64,000 nucleotides of DNA from Galeruca laticollis (Eukaryota; Arthropoda; Insecta; Coleoptera; Chrysomelidae). Position numbers and translations under genes: made by a program. Where the stretch lies: assembly GCA_963921935.1 (NCBI GenBank), contig OY998176.1:175022445-175086444 (forward strand). The letters run 5' to 3'. Below the pieces are notes generated by a model. It was not told the DNA's origin. It did not search any database and saw only the letters and a program-made list of their open reading frames with translations. Below, piece after piece: positions 1-10,814 of the stretch; position 1 is the first letter of the stretch; each line of letters begins with the position of its first letter.

Positions 1-2931
1 TGTAAATAATGTGGTACTCTTTGGTTTCTTAACGGTTTTCTTCGAGGTGGCGAGCCGTCTTTAGGTTGTGAGGAGCCGGGAGGTGAATCAGCAGCCTTCA
101 TCTTTTCATGCTTTGTTGCTCTATTATTGGTTGATAGAGCGTTCCTGGGAGGCTCAGAGTATCTATTGTTTGACTCTGCCTCTTCGAAAATCTCATGAAG
201 GTTGCTTGTTATCGTCGGGTTCTCATCTCCTGGTATGGGCGCTAGTTGCATGTTTGATACTGTGGATTCTCGGCCATCGCTCTGTCTTACATAAGAGTAG
301 GTTGAAATACTATTGAGAAGTTGCACCTCTTTACCGATAGGGTCATTCTTGGAGCGCACATGAGGACTAGGCCTGGTACGAGCCACGATGGCATGGATTC
401 CCCGACCGGGGTGCGTCTTGTAAATTTGAACATCCTTTAATGAGGAGTCGTATTTATTGAGGTGCAGAGCAGCGAATGTACACAATGTAATGCTAGTTTT
501 AAGGCGGGATCCCAGTTATCGATTGGAAGATTTTTGGATTATAGTGTGTGGTACGTGAAGATGCAATGCCATGGTTTGTCAAAAATGTTTGTAATTCTTC
601 AGAGATAGAAGAGCCTCTATCGCTGTGTATATACAAGGCCTGGCCGAAAGAAAAGAAAATATCCTTTATGCACTCGATGACTGTTGTCGCCGTCATGTCC
701 TTGCATGGAAATGCGAATGGATAGCGTGAGTACTCGTCGATTACTGTAAATATGTATTTGTTGGGTGTAGTCGATGGCAGTGGACCCTTGAAGTCGATAT
801 TGAGCCTTTCGAATGGAGCTATAGGTTTTACTAGGGTTCCCTTTGCCTTGGCGAAACGTGATTTTACTTCAGAGCATACTCTACATGAAGCAGTCGTTTG
901 TTTAATATCGTGTAGCGAGTAGGATAAGTTTGTGACCTCCGTATAGTGATACATTCTCGTGATACCTGGATGCGATAGGGCGTCGTGTAGCTCCATTAAC
1001 TCCATCTTTTGAAACTGTCGTTCTTGATTTTCGATGAATGCGTTTGATCTAACACGTGGCTGACCGATTGCTGGTCGGTGGTTAGAATGAAGTGCCATGA
1101 TATAAACAGATGTCGCCATTTTCTTAGGCTCTCAACAATTGCACTCGCCTCTTTTTATACCGACGCATGTTTTCGCTTGCAATCTGATAATGTTCTGGAT
1201 AAAAATTAGTTTGGGCGGCCTCGTTGTGACAGTGTAGCGATCGCAAAGTTAGATGCGTCCGTCTCAACTGTCAAGATTTCCTTGTCTTCGATAGCAACTA
1301 GGGCTGCTTTTTGTATCTTCTTCTTACAGTGCCATATCCGTGATCGGACGTAGGCGACCTCTCACTTCTACCTGTGTTCGGCTCTCTAGTTACCACATAT
1401 AGAAGGGACCTACAGTTTAACGACGGATCCGAACGTCTATGTTGAGAGGCTGTACTAGGCAGAATACTGTCGGTGGTTTGCCATTGCCTTTCGACAGGTG
1501 GCTCTCCGAATTTTTAATTATGATGTCAACTAGGCCCGTGTTTGATCCCAGAGCCTCTCGGTTAGCAGACAGAGCACCATTCCACTAGACCACGGAGACC
1601 TTTTTGTATATCTGCTTTTAAGTGATCGAAACAAGATCGGTCTTTATCATTTAGCAGGAAACCCTGGCACTTCTCAAGTGGCTGTATCTTAGTAGAGAAA
1701 ATTTTGACCCATTTTGCGTAGTGTGCGAATAGTCCCAGCGCTCGTTTTAATTCAGCGGAATTAGTAGGCAACGGTAATTTTAAGAGCGGCTTGAGGCGGA
1801 CCTTATCTGGTTTGATGACATTGTTTGTAATGGTGTAACCCAGAAGGCTGACAGTTGTTTTTTTAAAATTAAATTGGTCCTTGTTCAGTGTAAGCTTGTA
1901 TTTACTTACTGCTTTCTCGAATTTCCCTAGGTTGTCGTCATGTTCCTTTTGAGTTTTCCCGCATACTGTTACATCTTCCAGGTAGGCAAAAGTTCCCTCA
2001 AGTTTTTCTTGATCGATAATATATTCTAGGGTGCGTTGAAAGGCATCTAAGCCGTTTGTTACCCCAGAGGGATTCTAGTAAATTGACAGAGTTTTCCATC
2101 TGCCTCGAACGCGGTATAAATTCGTTCTCTTTCTAGTATGGGTACCTGATGGTAAGCAGACTTCAAGCCTATTTGACTGAACAAGTTGAATTTTGCGACC
2201 TTGGACACAATATCTTCGACGTTAGGTAATGGGTGAGCATCGAGATACATGAATTTGTTAATTGTCCTAGAATAGTCGATTACTAATCGTTTACGATGAT
2301 TGCTTTCGTCAACGACAAGTACCTGAGCGCGCCTTGGGGAGATGCTCACTTCAATGACTCCATCTTCAAGTGAATTGTTGATTTCTTCTCTGATAAAAAC
2401 CTCTTCATCCTCGGTACGCCTTCTTGATTTGATAGCAATAGGTATAATGTCAGCGGACAAATTAGCAAATACCGACGCTGGTGGGACTGTTGCTTCCATC
2501 ACACTTATTTGTAGATGTTCCTTTGATCCTCCAAATCGCAATTCAAATTTCTAGTAGTTTCTGAGCAGGTCGTGGTCGACTATGACATCAGCACACAAGC
2601 TGTTCACTACAATTAAAGGACGTTGCTTGTAAACGTGTTTGTCAATAGTAAGAGTAGCGATAAAAATAGAATCTATAAAGGACGTGTGGCTGAGTGAGCC
2701 GAGAGAGATAGTCTGATTGTGAGGTTTTAAATTAAGTTTCATTGTTTGGGCGATATCCTTGTCTATGAAGGTTACGGAACTACTCATGTCATTCAGAGCG
2801 TCAGCACGAGCGTCGTTAACAACAATTGAGACAGTTTCTGATTTAAGACTTGACGGTGACGCAGCCGAGAAGATAGAGTTGGTCGGGAAGAAGACGGAAT
2901 TGCATGTGATTTTGCCAGCTAACCGACACAC
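1..2931 (-). pseudogene. pol: pol of gypsy element A (PR-RT-RH-IN)
   Basis: Domains in order on the minus strand: retropepsin-like (2551-2931, active-site stretch reads DMSSS where D(T/S)GSS is usual); reverse transcriptase (about 1610-2541, with KSAYHQVPI and a YLED box near 1990); the RT/RNase H connection (1610-1771, FAHYAKWVKIFSTKIQPL); RNase H (about 1130-1300, TDASNFAI, then VESLRKWRH); integrase with an H-H-C-C finger (about 850-1010, CRVCSEVKS) and core (NIDFKGPL and HSDRGSS). The C-terminal tail runs to position 1, with a SDGRESTV block near 260-300. Two catalytic positions of RT are changed: the motif A aspartate is GGC (Gly) and YxDD is YLED. A SINE splits the coding sequence between the RT connection and RNase H. 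The integrase frame shifts just after the second catalytic aspartate. Confidence 0.88.
1317..1599 (-). mobile_element. tRNA-derived SINE inside pol of element A
   Basis: The minus strand starts at 1599 with a tRNA-like head. An A box (TGGTCTAGTGG, 1582-1592) is followed by an anticodon-loop-like CTGCTAA and a B-box-like GGGATCAAAC about 40 bases later. The head is followed by a tRNA-unrelated body containing GGCAATGGCAAACCACC and by an AAG-rich tail (1317-1325). The insert is bounded by a 10-bp direct repeat, ATACAAAAAG on the minus strand, at 1307-1316 and 1600-1609. The gypsy pol frame stops at one side and resumes as RNase H on the other. These are the hallmarks of a LINE-mobilised SINE with a pol III promoter. 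The anticodon stem is imperfect, so it is not a working tRNA gene. Confidence 0.8.
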
Positions 2932-3715
2932 GACCTTGGAAAAGTGCCCGACTTTGCCAGAATTTTGACACTCAGCCCGAAATGCGGGGCATGTAACTCG
3001 TCGGTGTAATTTTCCTCCGCAAAAAAATATATTATTATCGCTGGAGGCGCAGCAGCTACCACTTCAGGATGACTCGATGATGGCCTAGGCTGCGTTACTC
3101 TCTGTGGCGATACTAGAGCATTCAGGATTTGATCCTTGTAACTTACCATTGTTTGAGAATATTTCAGAGCCGTGTCAATAGTTTGGGCTTGTTTGATAGC
3201 GCCGTCTAATGTTAGACTCGAATTTTCCAATAGAAGTTCCTCTATTTTCGTCGAAGTTAGACCCGCTATAAAAGCCCCTCGTATGGCTTGACTTTCATGT
3301 TCAACGGCTTCATCAGTTTCATAGCTGCAGCTTTGAGCTTAAAGGCGTAATTCTCGAACGTAGTCAGCAATAGTCTCACCAGGTTTTTGTTTTCTCGTAC
3401 TGAGTATATAACGAGCCAATATCTCATTTAGCGGTTTAGAGTTTGTGCTCATTAGAATCTTGATAGCAACTTCATGAGTCTTACTTTTCTTTATGTGTGC
3501 ATAAATACTCGTGGATAGTTTATTTAGCAGTAACTTTAGCTTCACTTCATCTTCTATCATCGTCCTGATGGGGCCTCCGCTTCGAAGAAATTTTCAAACG
3601 TAAAAAACCAATGCTTCCATCTAGTTTCGCCACCGACGCTGCCCGGATCGAATTTTTCGGGCCTTAAATATGTGCAAAATGATCTACCGTAGAGTTTCCG
3701 CTTTTCGCCATTGTC
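2930..3715 (-). pseudogene. gag: gag of gypsy element A
   Basis: The N-terminal part has a WKHW motif followed by FTFENF, the usual start of the gag domain in many insect Ty3/gypsy elements. The middle piece (3339-3560) is a helical capsid-like segment ending near a YVRELR-type motif. A further piece (2919-3230) leads toward the region where a zinc knuckle is expected, but I do not see an intact CCHC box. The frame changes at least twice (near 3565 and 3235), so no full-length Gag could be made. The family assignment rests on the WKHW region and on the adjoining pol. Confidence 0.75.
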
Positions 3716-5269
3716 TAAGTTATTTAAATTGATACATGAATACGTTTAACCTCAGAAATTAGACTTCAATTAACTTAGAAGAAAACGTACAATTACACTG
3801 AGTGACAGATAATATGACACAATAGACAACAAGACATTACATATTACTACCTTGAAAATTAGATATTAGAAATAGATAAAAGTCGAATTGATGATTAGCA
3901 ATGACAATTTAATCATTAGAATAACGATTCATTCGTTAGTTTATTCATTATAGAGTCCGAATCTGACAAAGTAAATCGTATATGAATATTGTCATTCATG
4001 AGAGTCCGTGATATCTGAGTATTGAATATTCTATTATGAATATGCATGATTATCAGATGAATGAGTTGTTCCCCCACGTATCATACTTGTTTGAGTCAAT
4101 ATTACACAGTAACGAATTGTGTACAATTCAGTGATACAATTTTTGAAATCATGGATATGACATTCTAGATGAGGTTATGCATATTTAATTCAATAGTGTT
4201 TGTTATATTTCAACAAACACTGAATATTTAACAATGGACTGGTCTTGCCACAAAGTTCCAATTTCTGAACATCTTAGTAATGGAAATGAGCTAACTTGTA
4301 CTTCAGCATAATATCGTCCATTCAAGAAAAAACATGATAATTGAGTTCTGGAGTATGAAAAATATGAATAATAATTGATCGTGAACAGATATATTACAGG
4401 ATTTTGCAATACAAGTTAACCGAGATTTTTTTATTTTCTCTATGCGGGTACACCTACCAAACAGTTAAGTTATAGAATATTACCTAGTTGATAACGAGAT
4501 TATTTTGTTTTGGTAATATACCTTAGAAAGGAATAATCTTCTCTAATGCCGACTAATTAATGATATATGAGCTCAGTTTGTTCAAATATCTGCTGTTGGT
4601 TATGTCAGTAATACAATCTAGATGTAGGCCGAATCTTTTAAGATATATTCCCGACTTGAGTATATTGGGTCACGGTAGGGACAAATAATTTTGAAATGGG
4701 TAATAAAGGTTTCCATAATATACAATTAGTCTTATTATTATGGATTTGTCAACGTTAAGAAAGAGTTCCTTCTACTTGTGGAAATATTTGAGCATTTTTC
4801 GGCGCCGCAGTGCTGTTATTCATTTTCGTTATTCAATTTGTTGATATTTTCCTCTTGCTATCCTGTTATTTGTTACATCTTCTCTAACCTCCTCCTTTTT
4901 TCTTTTACTTAGGTCCATGTTTCTAATTCTCCTTATCACGCTTAATGAAACACTCTTCTGTATAAGTGTTCATATAAACTTAGTCATCTTCTGGTTGCCT
5001 CCGCTCCTAATTTTTTGTATGAACGAGCCTTTAATTTCCTCTCCTCAGTTCCACTTTTCTTGCTATTCAAGTATATAATGTAGGCAATGACAGAATTATA
5101 TATTCTCATTCAAGTAAGCAACAGGACTCCGCTCTCTTTTACCGAATATTGTTCCATTCAGTGTATAATAGATTTAATTTGTTTTACTCCCTTTATCGCT
5201 ATCCTCATGTCTTGTTTTTTGTTCAATCTAGATATATCATATCCAATATAACGATATTTTTACCTTTAC
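3716..5269. other. AT-rich spacer, no gene seen
   Basis: No reading frame here resembles a known protein on either strand. The 5' LTR and leader of element A should lie in the part nearest 3716, but there is no second LTR in the window to compare with, so I cannot place its borders. The remainder is unremarkable AT-rich DNA. Confidence 0.5.
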
Positions 5270-5679
5270 TTAATTTACTTATACATTTAACTATTCACTC
5301 ATACTTAATGTATGTACACATAACTTCTAATTTATATTGACTACACTATTCGCTATCTAACAAACCAATCTATATTGAAGACATTTCACTTTTAGGTTCA
5401 CTTTTTCTGCTCACGACTTGATTGGAATATATGATGAACTCACGATTCCCAAGTAGTCGCTTATATATTGAAACCTTTTCTCTAACATCCGTATTCCTGA
5501 AATCCTTAGATTGCGGCTCCTAACAAAAAATATAGCTTATTTAAAATGCCTCTATAAAAACAATCACAAAAAATAGTACTTCCAACAAATACGCACGTTC
5601 TCGCGAAAATTTTAACTTTTAGATATCGGAAGAGACAGGGTCCGTTTCGAAGACTACACCAATGCGCGATTTTATAACA
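5270..5679 (-). repeat. 3' LTR of gypsy element B
   Basis: Matches 10815-11186 over most of its length, including shared stretches such as AGTCGCTTATATATT and AATTTTAACTTTTAGATATCG. On the minus strand it begins TGTTATAAAATCGC at 5679, immediately after a purine tract AAGGAAGGGTAA (5680-5691) that fits a polypurine tract. The other border is approximate because the two copies diverge there. Confidence 0.75.
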
Positions 5680-5714
5680 TTACCCTTCCTTAAACGGAAG
5701 TTCCTGGACTCGAT

Positions 5715-6165
5715 GTTTAAATCGGCATATGGGACCATTTTTTCATCGTGTACTGATAATGGGGGTATAGATGCAATTTATTATGTTGACACCGGTATCT
5801 TGGAACATCACCTCTAACAAGTTCCTGATGACTCACCAATCCAACTGGTTGCTCGCTATCTTAGGCATAGCCACTTTCTTCACGTTGAATTCCAACACAT
5901 GGTCTCCAAGGCTTCAAAACGCTTCCCACACATCGCGGTAGGTGGATCGATATTAAATTACATTTTTAGTTACCAGGTAGAAGACGAATTGTGTTTGAGT
6001 CTCAGTGTATTGCCAGGGCTGGAATCTGATCTTCAAGTTTTAATTGCTCAAACTCCTTCCGAAAGACGATTGCCAACCCTCGTGCGTGTCTGTTACTGGC
6101 GGAGATGTAGGCCAGTAAATACTCTTCCGGGAGCGTGAACGGATCTTGTCGATGTTATGTTGACT
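5715..6165 (-). pseudogene. Decayed macro-like domain at the C-terminus of gypsy B pol
   Basis: Downstream of the integrase C-terminal region, the minus strand encodes a further conserved block with stops. It reads, in order: AYISASNRHARGLAIVFRKE, then a YRDVWEAF segment, then FNVKKVAMPKIASNQLDW, then VIRNLLEVMFQDTGVNI. I recognise this as the C-terminal macro (ADP-ribose-binding) type module that some insect Ty3/gypsy pol proteins carry after integrase. Matching features are the SA-D/N-x-x-x-x-G-A start, the A-M/I-P-x-I central strand and the final LDW..(V/I)R..(L/I)..(V/M)F.(D/G)T(G/D)V motif. In-frame stops follow WEAF and QLDW, so it is not functional. The recognition is from memory of the family, not from a search. 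Confidence 0.65.
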
Positions 6166-7639
6166 CCATATTTAGCTCTCCCGGTATCTTCATACGCGCC
6201 CATAAATCCATCGAAAGTAGGGTTAGGCTCTTCTCGGATATGGTTCATTATTTCCTCTATGTCATGGTCTCCTTCGAATGCCGCTAGACGGTTTTGGTGG
6301 ACTACTTTCGGTTTTCCATTTGGGCATCTTGTTTATGCAGTAAAAGACATAATGGATTTTTTTCTTGATTAAGTACGGACCTTCTCAATATTTCTGTTAT
6401 TTTGGAGAAAAGCGTTTTCTCCTGGTCGGGTTGTGTAACCATAACTTGTCCTCTTCTTTGGAACTTCCCTTTGTGGCCTGCGTAACGTACCAATTTTTAA
6501 TTCGGTCGCTGGCAACTTGAAGATTCGTTCGAATCGATTCGTGCACATCGTCTTTCTTTCTTCTCAATGGAATCACGTAATTTACCCAGATAGGTTTTCC
6601 GGTCGACAACATAATTCTGGGTCACAAGGTAGCATCCTTTCGCGTCCAAGTAGGATTTTCACAAATGGTTCACCCGTGGACTCATTGATGGCAGATCGAT
6701 AAACCAGTGCAAATAGGGAGAGGTGCTGCTCCCAGTATTACTGGTAGCTAGAAACTACTTTGGACAGGTATTTTCCAATGGTCCTATTCATTCTCGCGAC
6801 CATTCCATCTGACTGTGGATGCAACGCTATTGTCCTGGTTTTCTTTATTCCCAGCTGGTCACAAATTTCCTGAACTACCTGACTCTCGAAATATCTTCCT
6901 TGATCACTGTGGACTTCCAAGGACACTCCATATCGGCTGATAAATTCTTTCACCAATACATCAGCGTCAGTTGTGGCCTCTGGATTCGGGATCGTCTAAA
7001 TTACCACCCACTTCGTGAAATTAACCATTACAACCAGAATGTATTTACCAACATTACTGTCATCGGAAATAGTCCAGCGATGTCTAAGACAATCCTTCCA
7101 ACATTATATTGTTTCATGGGTACATTTCTCTTGCGATGTTTTCCATTACTTGTAGCACAAATTGTACATTTCTTACACCAGTCGGAGTCGGAGCTGTTAG
7201 TCCAATACAACCTTCCACGGACTCGCTGAAAGCTTTTATTTACTCCCAAATGACCGTTGGTTGGACTGTCGGGTAACTTCCTCAGTACCTCAGCTACTCT
7301 CGTTCTCGGGATAACTAACTGTCTTCTTTTCTCGAAACCATATTCGTTTTCAATAATTCTTTTCAACATATCTTCTTCCAGAACTAGGGAGTCCTACTGA
7401 GTGTCGGTGAAAATCTTGACACGTCTTGCCAGGTATATCGCCGATTTTCTTCATCCCATTGCCGAATCATCTTTTGGTGAGGATCATTCTCATGATCTCC
7501 TCTGATCCTGGTCGGTGACCATTCTTCAACGACTAGTGTACTTCTTAAAATTGCAGTGTACTTATATTCCTCTCTGTTGCAGTAGGAACAGTCAGCTGAA
7601 GATGACCGTCTATGCTGCGAGACGGCGTTTCGGCGACTC
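6166..7639 (-). pseudogene. pol: integrase region of gypsy B pol
   Basis: Order on the minus strand: post-RNase H linker (VVEEWSPTRIR...ENRRYTWQDVSRFSP, about 7400-7600); H-H-C-C finger (7028-7260, H..GHLGVNKSFQRV then WCKKCTICATS); the start of the core (LDIAGLFP); the rest of the core (6738-6956, VHSDQGRYFES and HPQSDGMVARMNRT); and the C-terminal domain (6397-6612, LWLHNPTRRKRFSPK). The third catalytic residue of the DDE triad, normally E in VERxNRT, is A here (codon GCG). Several frameshifts separate the pieces. The lineage resembles the Mdg1/412-like gypsies of insects, judged from the LWLYNP-type C-terminus. Confidence 0.88.
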
Positions 7640-8489
7640 ACACTACCAACTCGATGTTCGCCTCTGTCTAGTTTTCCCTTTGACTGGAATTCTTGGGCTG
7701 CAGGTGTTCTGGGGTGCTTACACGAAATACGTACATATCCTAGCTTGCCACAACTCCGACATCTAGTATTATTCGGTTTCATGTGTACCGTACTCTTTAT
7801 TAAGTTGACGGTCTGGTTCCGAGTATCTTCGATACCTTCTTCTTGCATGGTTCTAACTCTGTTGTACCTCGAAGCCTCCGCTACTGCTCCATAGTCAAGA
7901 ACAGCTATCAATGCATCGACCAATGTTTTGGGATTAGCTAAACGAAGCATATCGGGGACACGTAAGTCATAAATAAAGTCCTGGATGCGCAGGCATTCCA
8001 TCATGTTCTCTGGTGCGGATGGATGTCAAATATAGCTAGTAAGTCGAAAGGTTTCGTCACATTTCTGCCTTCTATTCGTCAGCTGGGATTGGTACAAATA
8101 TTCTAGATGCTCATGAGCATATCGCATATCCAACCTCTTCTTCAGCTGCTCGAAGTCATCCGTTTCTTCAAGGGAACTTATCTGAAGTACATCTAAGGCA
8201 TCTTCACAAAGCGCGATGATTGAGTTCACCGCCTTCTCCCTATCGGACCAATTATTCACTATAGCGGCTGCTTCAAACTGTTTTACATAATTGGTCGAAC
8301 ACGTCTTTCTGTCGAACGTTGGGGACTCTTTGTAGTAGAAATATCGTTCATCATAGTTGGAATATTCTCGTCCATATTTGCAGAATTATCATTCTTCATA
8401 ACACACACATATTTCTTCATAGTGGAAATCTCGTCCACGTCTTTGAATACAAATGATTCTGGATCCATGCCGTCACCTTCCAGTACCAT
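7640..8489 (-). pseudogene. gag: gag of gypsy B, fused to integrase by deletion
   Basis: Three minus-strand segments (8283-8489, 8026-8259, 7640-8004) form a gag protein. It contains a leucine-rich capsid part (IQDFIYDLRVPDMLRLANP) and a zinc knuckle CRSCGKLGYVRISC in which the histidine of CX2CX4HX4C is tyrosine. About 15 codons after the knuckle the same open frame runs straight into the pol linker that normally follows RNase H. Protease, RT and RNase H have therefore been deleted in a way that keeps the frame open (7384-8004 is one uninterrupted frame). Confidence 0.8.
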
Positions 8490-8670
8490 TTTGAGTCTTT
8501 CTACTAACTAATTCTTCTGTCCGGACGTTCCCAACTCACGATTTTCCGATTCTGCATTTAGTTGCGTCACTTTCAAAGAATTTGGTCTTTAAGCCATTCT
8601 TAGGTAACTATTTATTTATAATACCCTACACCTGACAACAAAAGTAATGTTTTTCTTTTTTATTTAATAA

Positions 8671-8687
8671 CCTTCCAATAGACGCGC
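8671..8687 (+). repeat. piggyBac left terminal inverted repeat
   Basis: 17 bp, perfect match in reverse complement to 10740-10756. A CACCTGTCAGGTG palindrome follows just inside (8701-8713), and related CACCTG/CAGGTG words recur near the right end, so the subterminal regions share a motif. Confidence 0.93.
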
Positions 8688-8964
8688 CCCATTTTAGAAC
8701 GCGGATTGTCGCGCATCACCTGTCAGGTGTAAAGTTGTGTTATATAATATTAAGTGTATATTTTCTATAGATTGTATCAATTCTGAAGTCGAAAATACAA
8801 GAACGAACTGCAATGCAAATGTATTTATTAATAAATTTGAAATACAAACAAGTTACACTAAGAAAAAGGAAGAAATCATATTTCACTTTTTTAAGATAAA
8901 CTGAACGCACGTATTTATTGATTTCAAAATAAAGTTGGGATTCAAAGTGAAAAAATCAGTCACA

Positions 8965-10372
8965 TTAGGAAAAAATAGAAACATTCTTTGAAAGGATTGA
9001 CAATTTAAAAACTGTCCTCATTTTCAATATTTTTTTTGCTTTACTCATCGATTCATAGCAGGAATTGCACGTAATGACAACATGGTCTAGACATAAATAT
9101 GTACCACATTTTCTACAGCAGTACTTGGTGTTTTTTCTTTGCTTGTCCTTTTCGCACGAATAACACAATTTTCTTTTTTTGATATTTTCGACATTTTCAG
9201 AAACCTTGGATGAGAGGGAGATTATTTCGGAAGAAATGCGACTTCTGATAGTCTGGTGCGCAGAGGTTGACGAAGTTGATTATTTGAGGCACGTCAAATC
9301 ATATGTTCATGAACTAGATCTTTTGCAAGTTCGCGTAAAAACAATCGTCGATACTTTAGAACCCCGCCATTTTTTGTAAATATGATTAGAGCGTTTATTC
9401 CAGCAACGTTTAACTGTTCAACATAGAAAAGAAGATCATCATTGGCCATCATCCGGTACCTCTTGAAACATTGTACGTTGCACATAGATTATCAACAGTA
9501 TCTACGCCGCCTCTAGTCTGGTTGGAAAATGTTATTATTTCCGGTTTTTTATGGTTACCGGACTCGTCATCAATTGCCGCGTCGAAATAAAGGCTAGAAA
9601 ATGAAATAACATTTTTCCCTTTCTTGGGAATATAAAAGACCATTGTACTCTCCTGTCTAAAAGCAAAAATGCTCCACATTCCTTCACAATACATCAAATC
9701 TTAACCTCTGGTGGAATATGCCATTTATTTTTTTCAATGTTCCTACAAAAGATAATTTAGTATCTGATAAATCCTTTAGCAAAGAAACGTCACTAAATCA
9801 AGTATCAGCGGACACATTACGACCTGTATTGATAATTGTTGCTATTAGGCGTTTTACATCATCTGTTGTTTTATTATTCAGTGCAAATGGTCTATCTGAC
9901 GGGCATCTCGAGTCCTAGCGTATTCCGATGCTATAAGTTTTGTGCATTGAATGGTTCACTCAACTATTTGATTCAATATTGCATCATTCATTAGGCAATA
10001 AACAGTTTTGTCATCTTTAGCGGTACCTATTACTCCTGGAAGATGAACTAATAGATTTTGTTTCCCCAACTTGTTTCTTGAGGAAAACGGTATTTTCCTC
10101 CATGCCATGGAGTCAGTCACTTTGCCGTTTTTTTGCCGATTAGCTAAATAAATGTCATTGTGTGACTCTGCAAAGTCACAATCTTCATCACTTTGGTCAG
10201 TATCTAAATTTTCTTCTCTTTCCTCTATCTGGTCCTCCTCTACAATATCAGACTCATTCGATACTGCAAACTCGTCTTGGTTGTCGTCTGATTCATTATC
10301 AAAAAATATTTTATGAATCTTTGCGATATCATTTTCATTTTCCGAATTAGAAGTCTCTTTCTTAGAACTCAT
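8965..10372 (-). pseudogene. piggyBac transposase, broken
   Basis: The minus strand reads through the family's order with gaps. There is an acidic N-terminus (10160-10372, rich in D and E), then the WRKIPFSSRNK..LVHLPGV block (9990-10110). An internal deletion follows, and the frame resumes with DDVKRLIATIINTGRNVSAD (about 9800-9880). Next comes KPEIITFSNQTRGGVDTVDNLCATYNV (9460-9545), and last a C-terminal cysteine-rich zinc domain (8965-9168, pattern C..C...C..C...C..C). The deletion removes the stretch holding the first catalytic aspartate. A TGA sits where Trp is expected after NVSADT, and frames shift at several points. It cannot encode an active transposase. Confidence 0.9.
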
Positions 10373-10739
10373 GTTGAGTATAAAACAAAATTATAACAAT
10401 TATAGTTGCGCGCACCTCACAGGTGTCAGGGAAGTTTTCGGTATAAATTACAAATTTTTACAACCAAAAATCGGTAGACAGTTTCAATAGTAATAAACCA
10501 TGAAATTAAAAAACACTCAATAAGATTATGATAAAAGTAAAAAACTTACATCGATTGTCGCGGTCACCTGTTGGGTGTTTTTCGTTTATTGACAAAAATG
10601 TATTTATCATATATTTGCAGCTGAATCACTTTTCGATAGACCATAAAAAGTTAGGAACATAGCGAAATGCTCGTCCCACCACTCCCACTCAATTGTTTTT
10701 AACACATAATTATATGAGAGCGTGCACCACACAGGTGCA

Positions 10740-10756
10740 GCGCGTCTATTGGAAGG
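10740..10756 (-). repeat. piggyBac right terminal inverted repeat
   Basis: Reverse complement of the left repeat, directly followed by an intact TTAA target duplication at 10757-10760. The subterminal region 10404-10740 holds three CACCTG/CAGGTG-type words and no gene. Confidence 0.93.
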
Positions 10757-10814
10757 TTAAATAGTTTTTGTTAGAACGGGTGGGATAAATGTATACGGTG
10801 TATCTACATACGTA

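Larger units (their letters stand above)
1..3715 (-). mobile_element. Ty3/gypsy LTR retrotransposon A, partial, decayed
   Basis: On the minus strand the order is gag, protease, reverse transcriptase, RNase H, integrase, running toward coordinate 1. The element leaves the window on the left, so its 3' LTR is not visible, and I could not find a 5' LTR in 3716-5269. The order PR-RT-RH-IN and the motif style place it in Ty3/gypsy. The reading frame is broken by stops and frameshifts throughout, and a SINE has inserted in pol. It is a dead copy. Confidence 0.9.
8671..10756 (-). mobile_element. piggyBac-like DNA transposon, non-autonomous remnant
   Basis: A 17-bp perfect terminal inverted repeat, CCTTCCAATAGACGCGC, lies at 8671-8687 and as its reverse complement at 10740-10756. 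The right end is followed by TTAA (10757-10760). The left end is preceded by ATAA (8667-8670), one change from the TTAA target that piggyBac uses. The element carries a broken piggyBac-type transposase on the minus strand. It is inserted between the 5' LTR and gag of gypsy B. Confidence 0.93.

Noticed and set aside
68..316. Plus-strand open frame of 82 codons
   Set aside because: It is opposite the C-terminal tail of gypsy A pol and has no recognisable motif; an antisense shadow.
1520..1600. Functional tRNA-Ser(GCT)-like gene
   Set aside because: A and B boxes and a CTGCTAA loop are present, but the anticodon stem is mismatched, the acceptor does not close, and target duplications bound a longer repeat. 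It is the head of a SINE.
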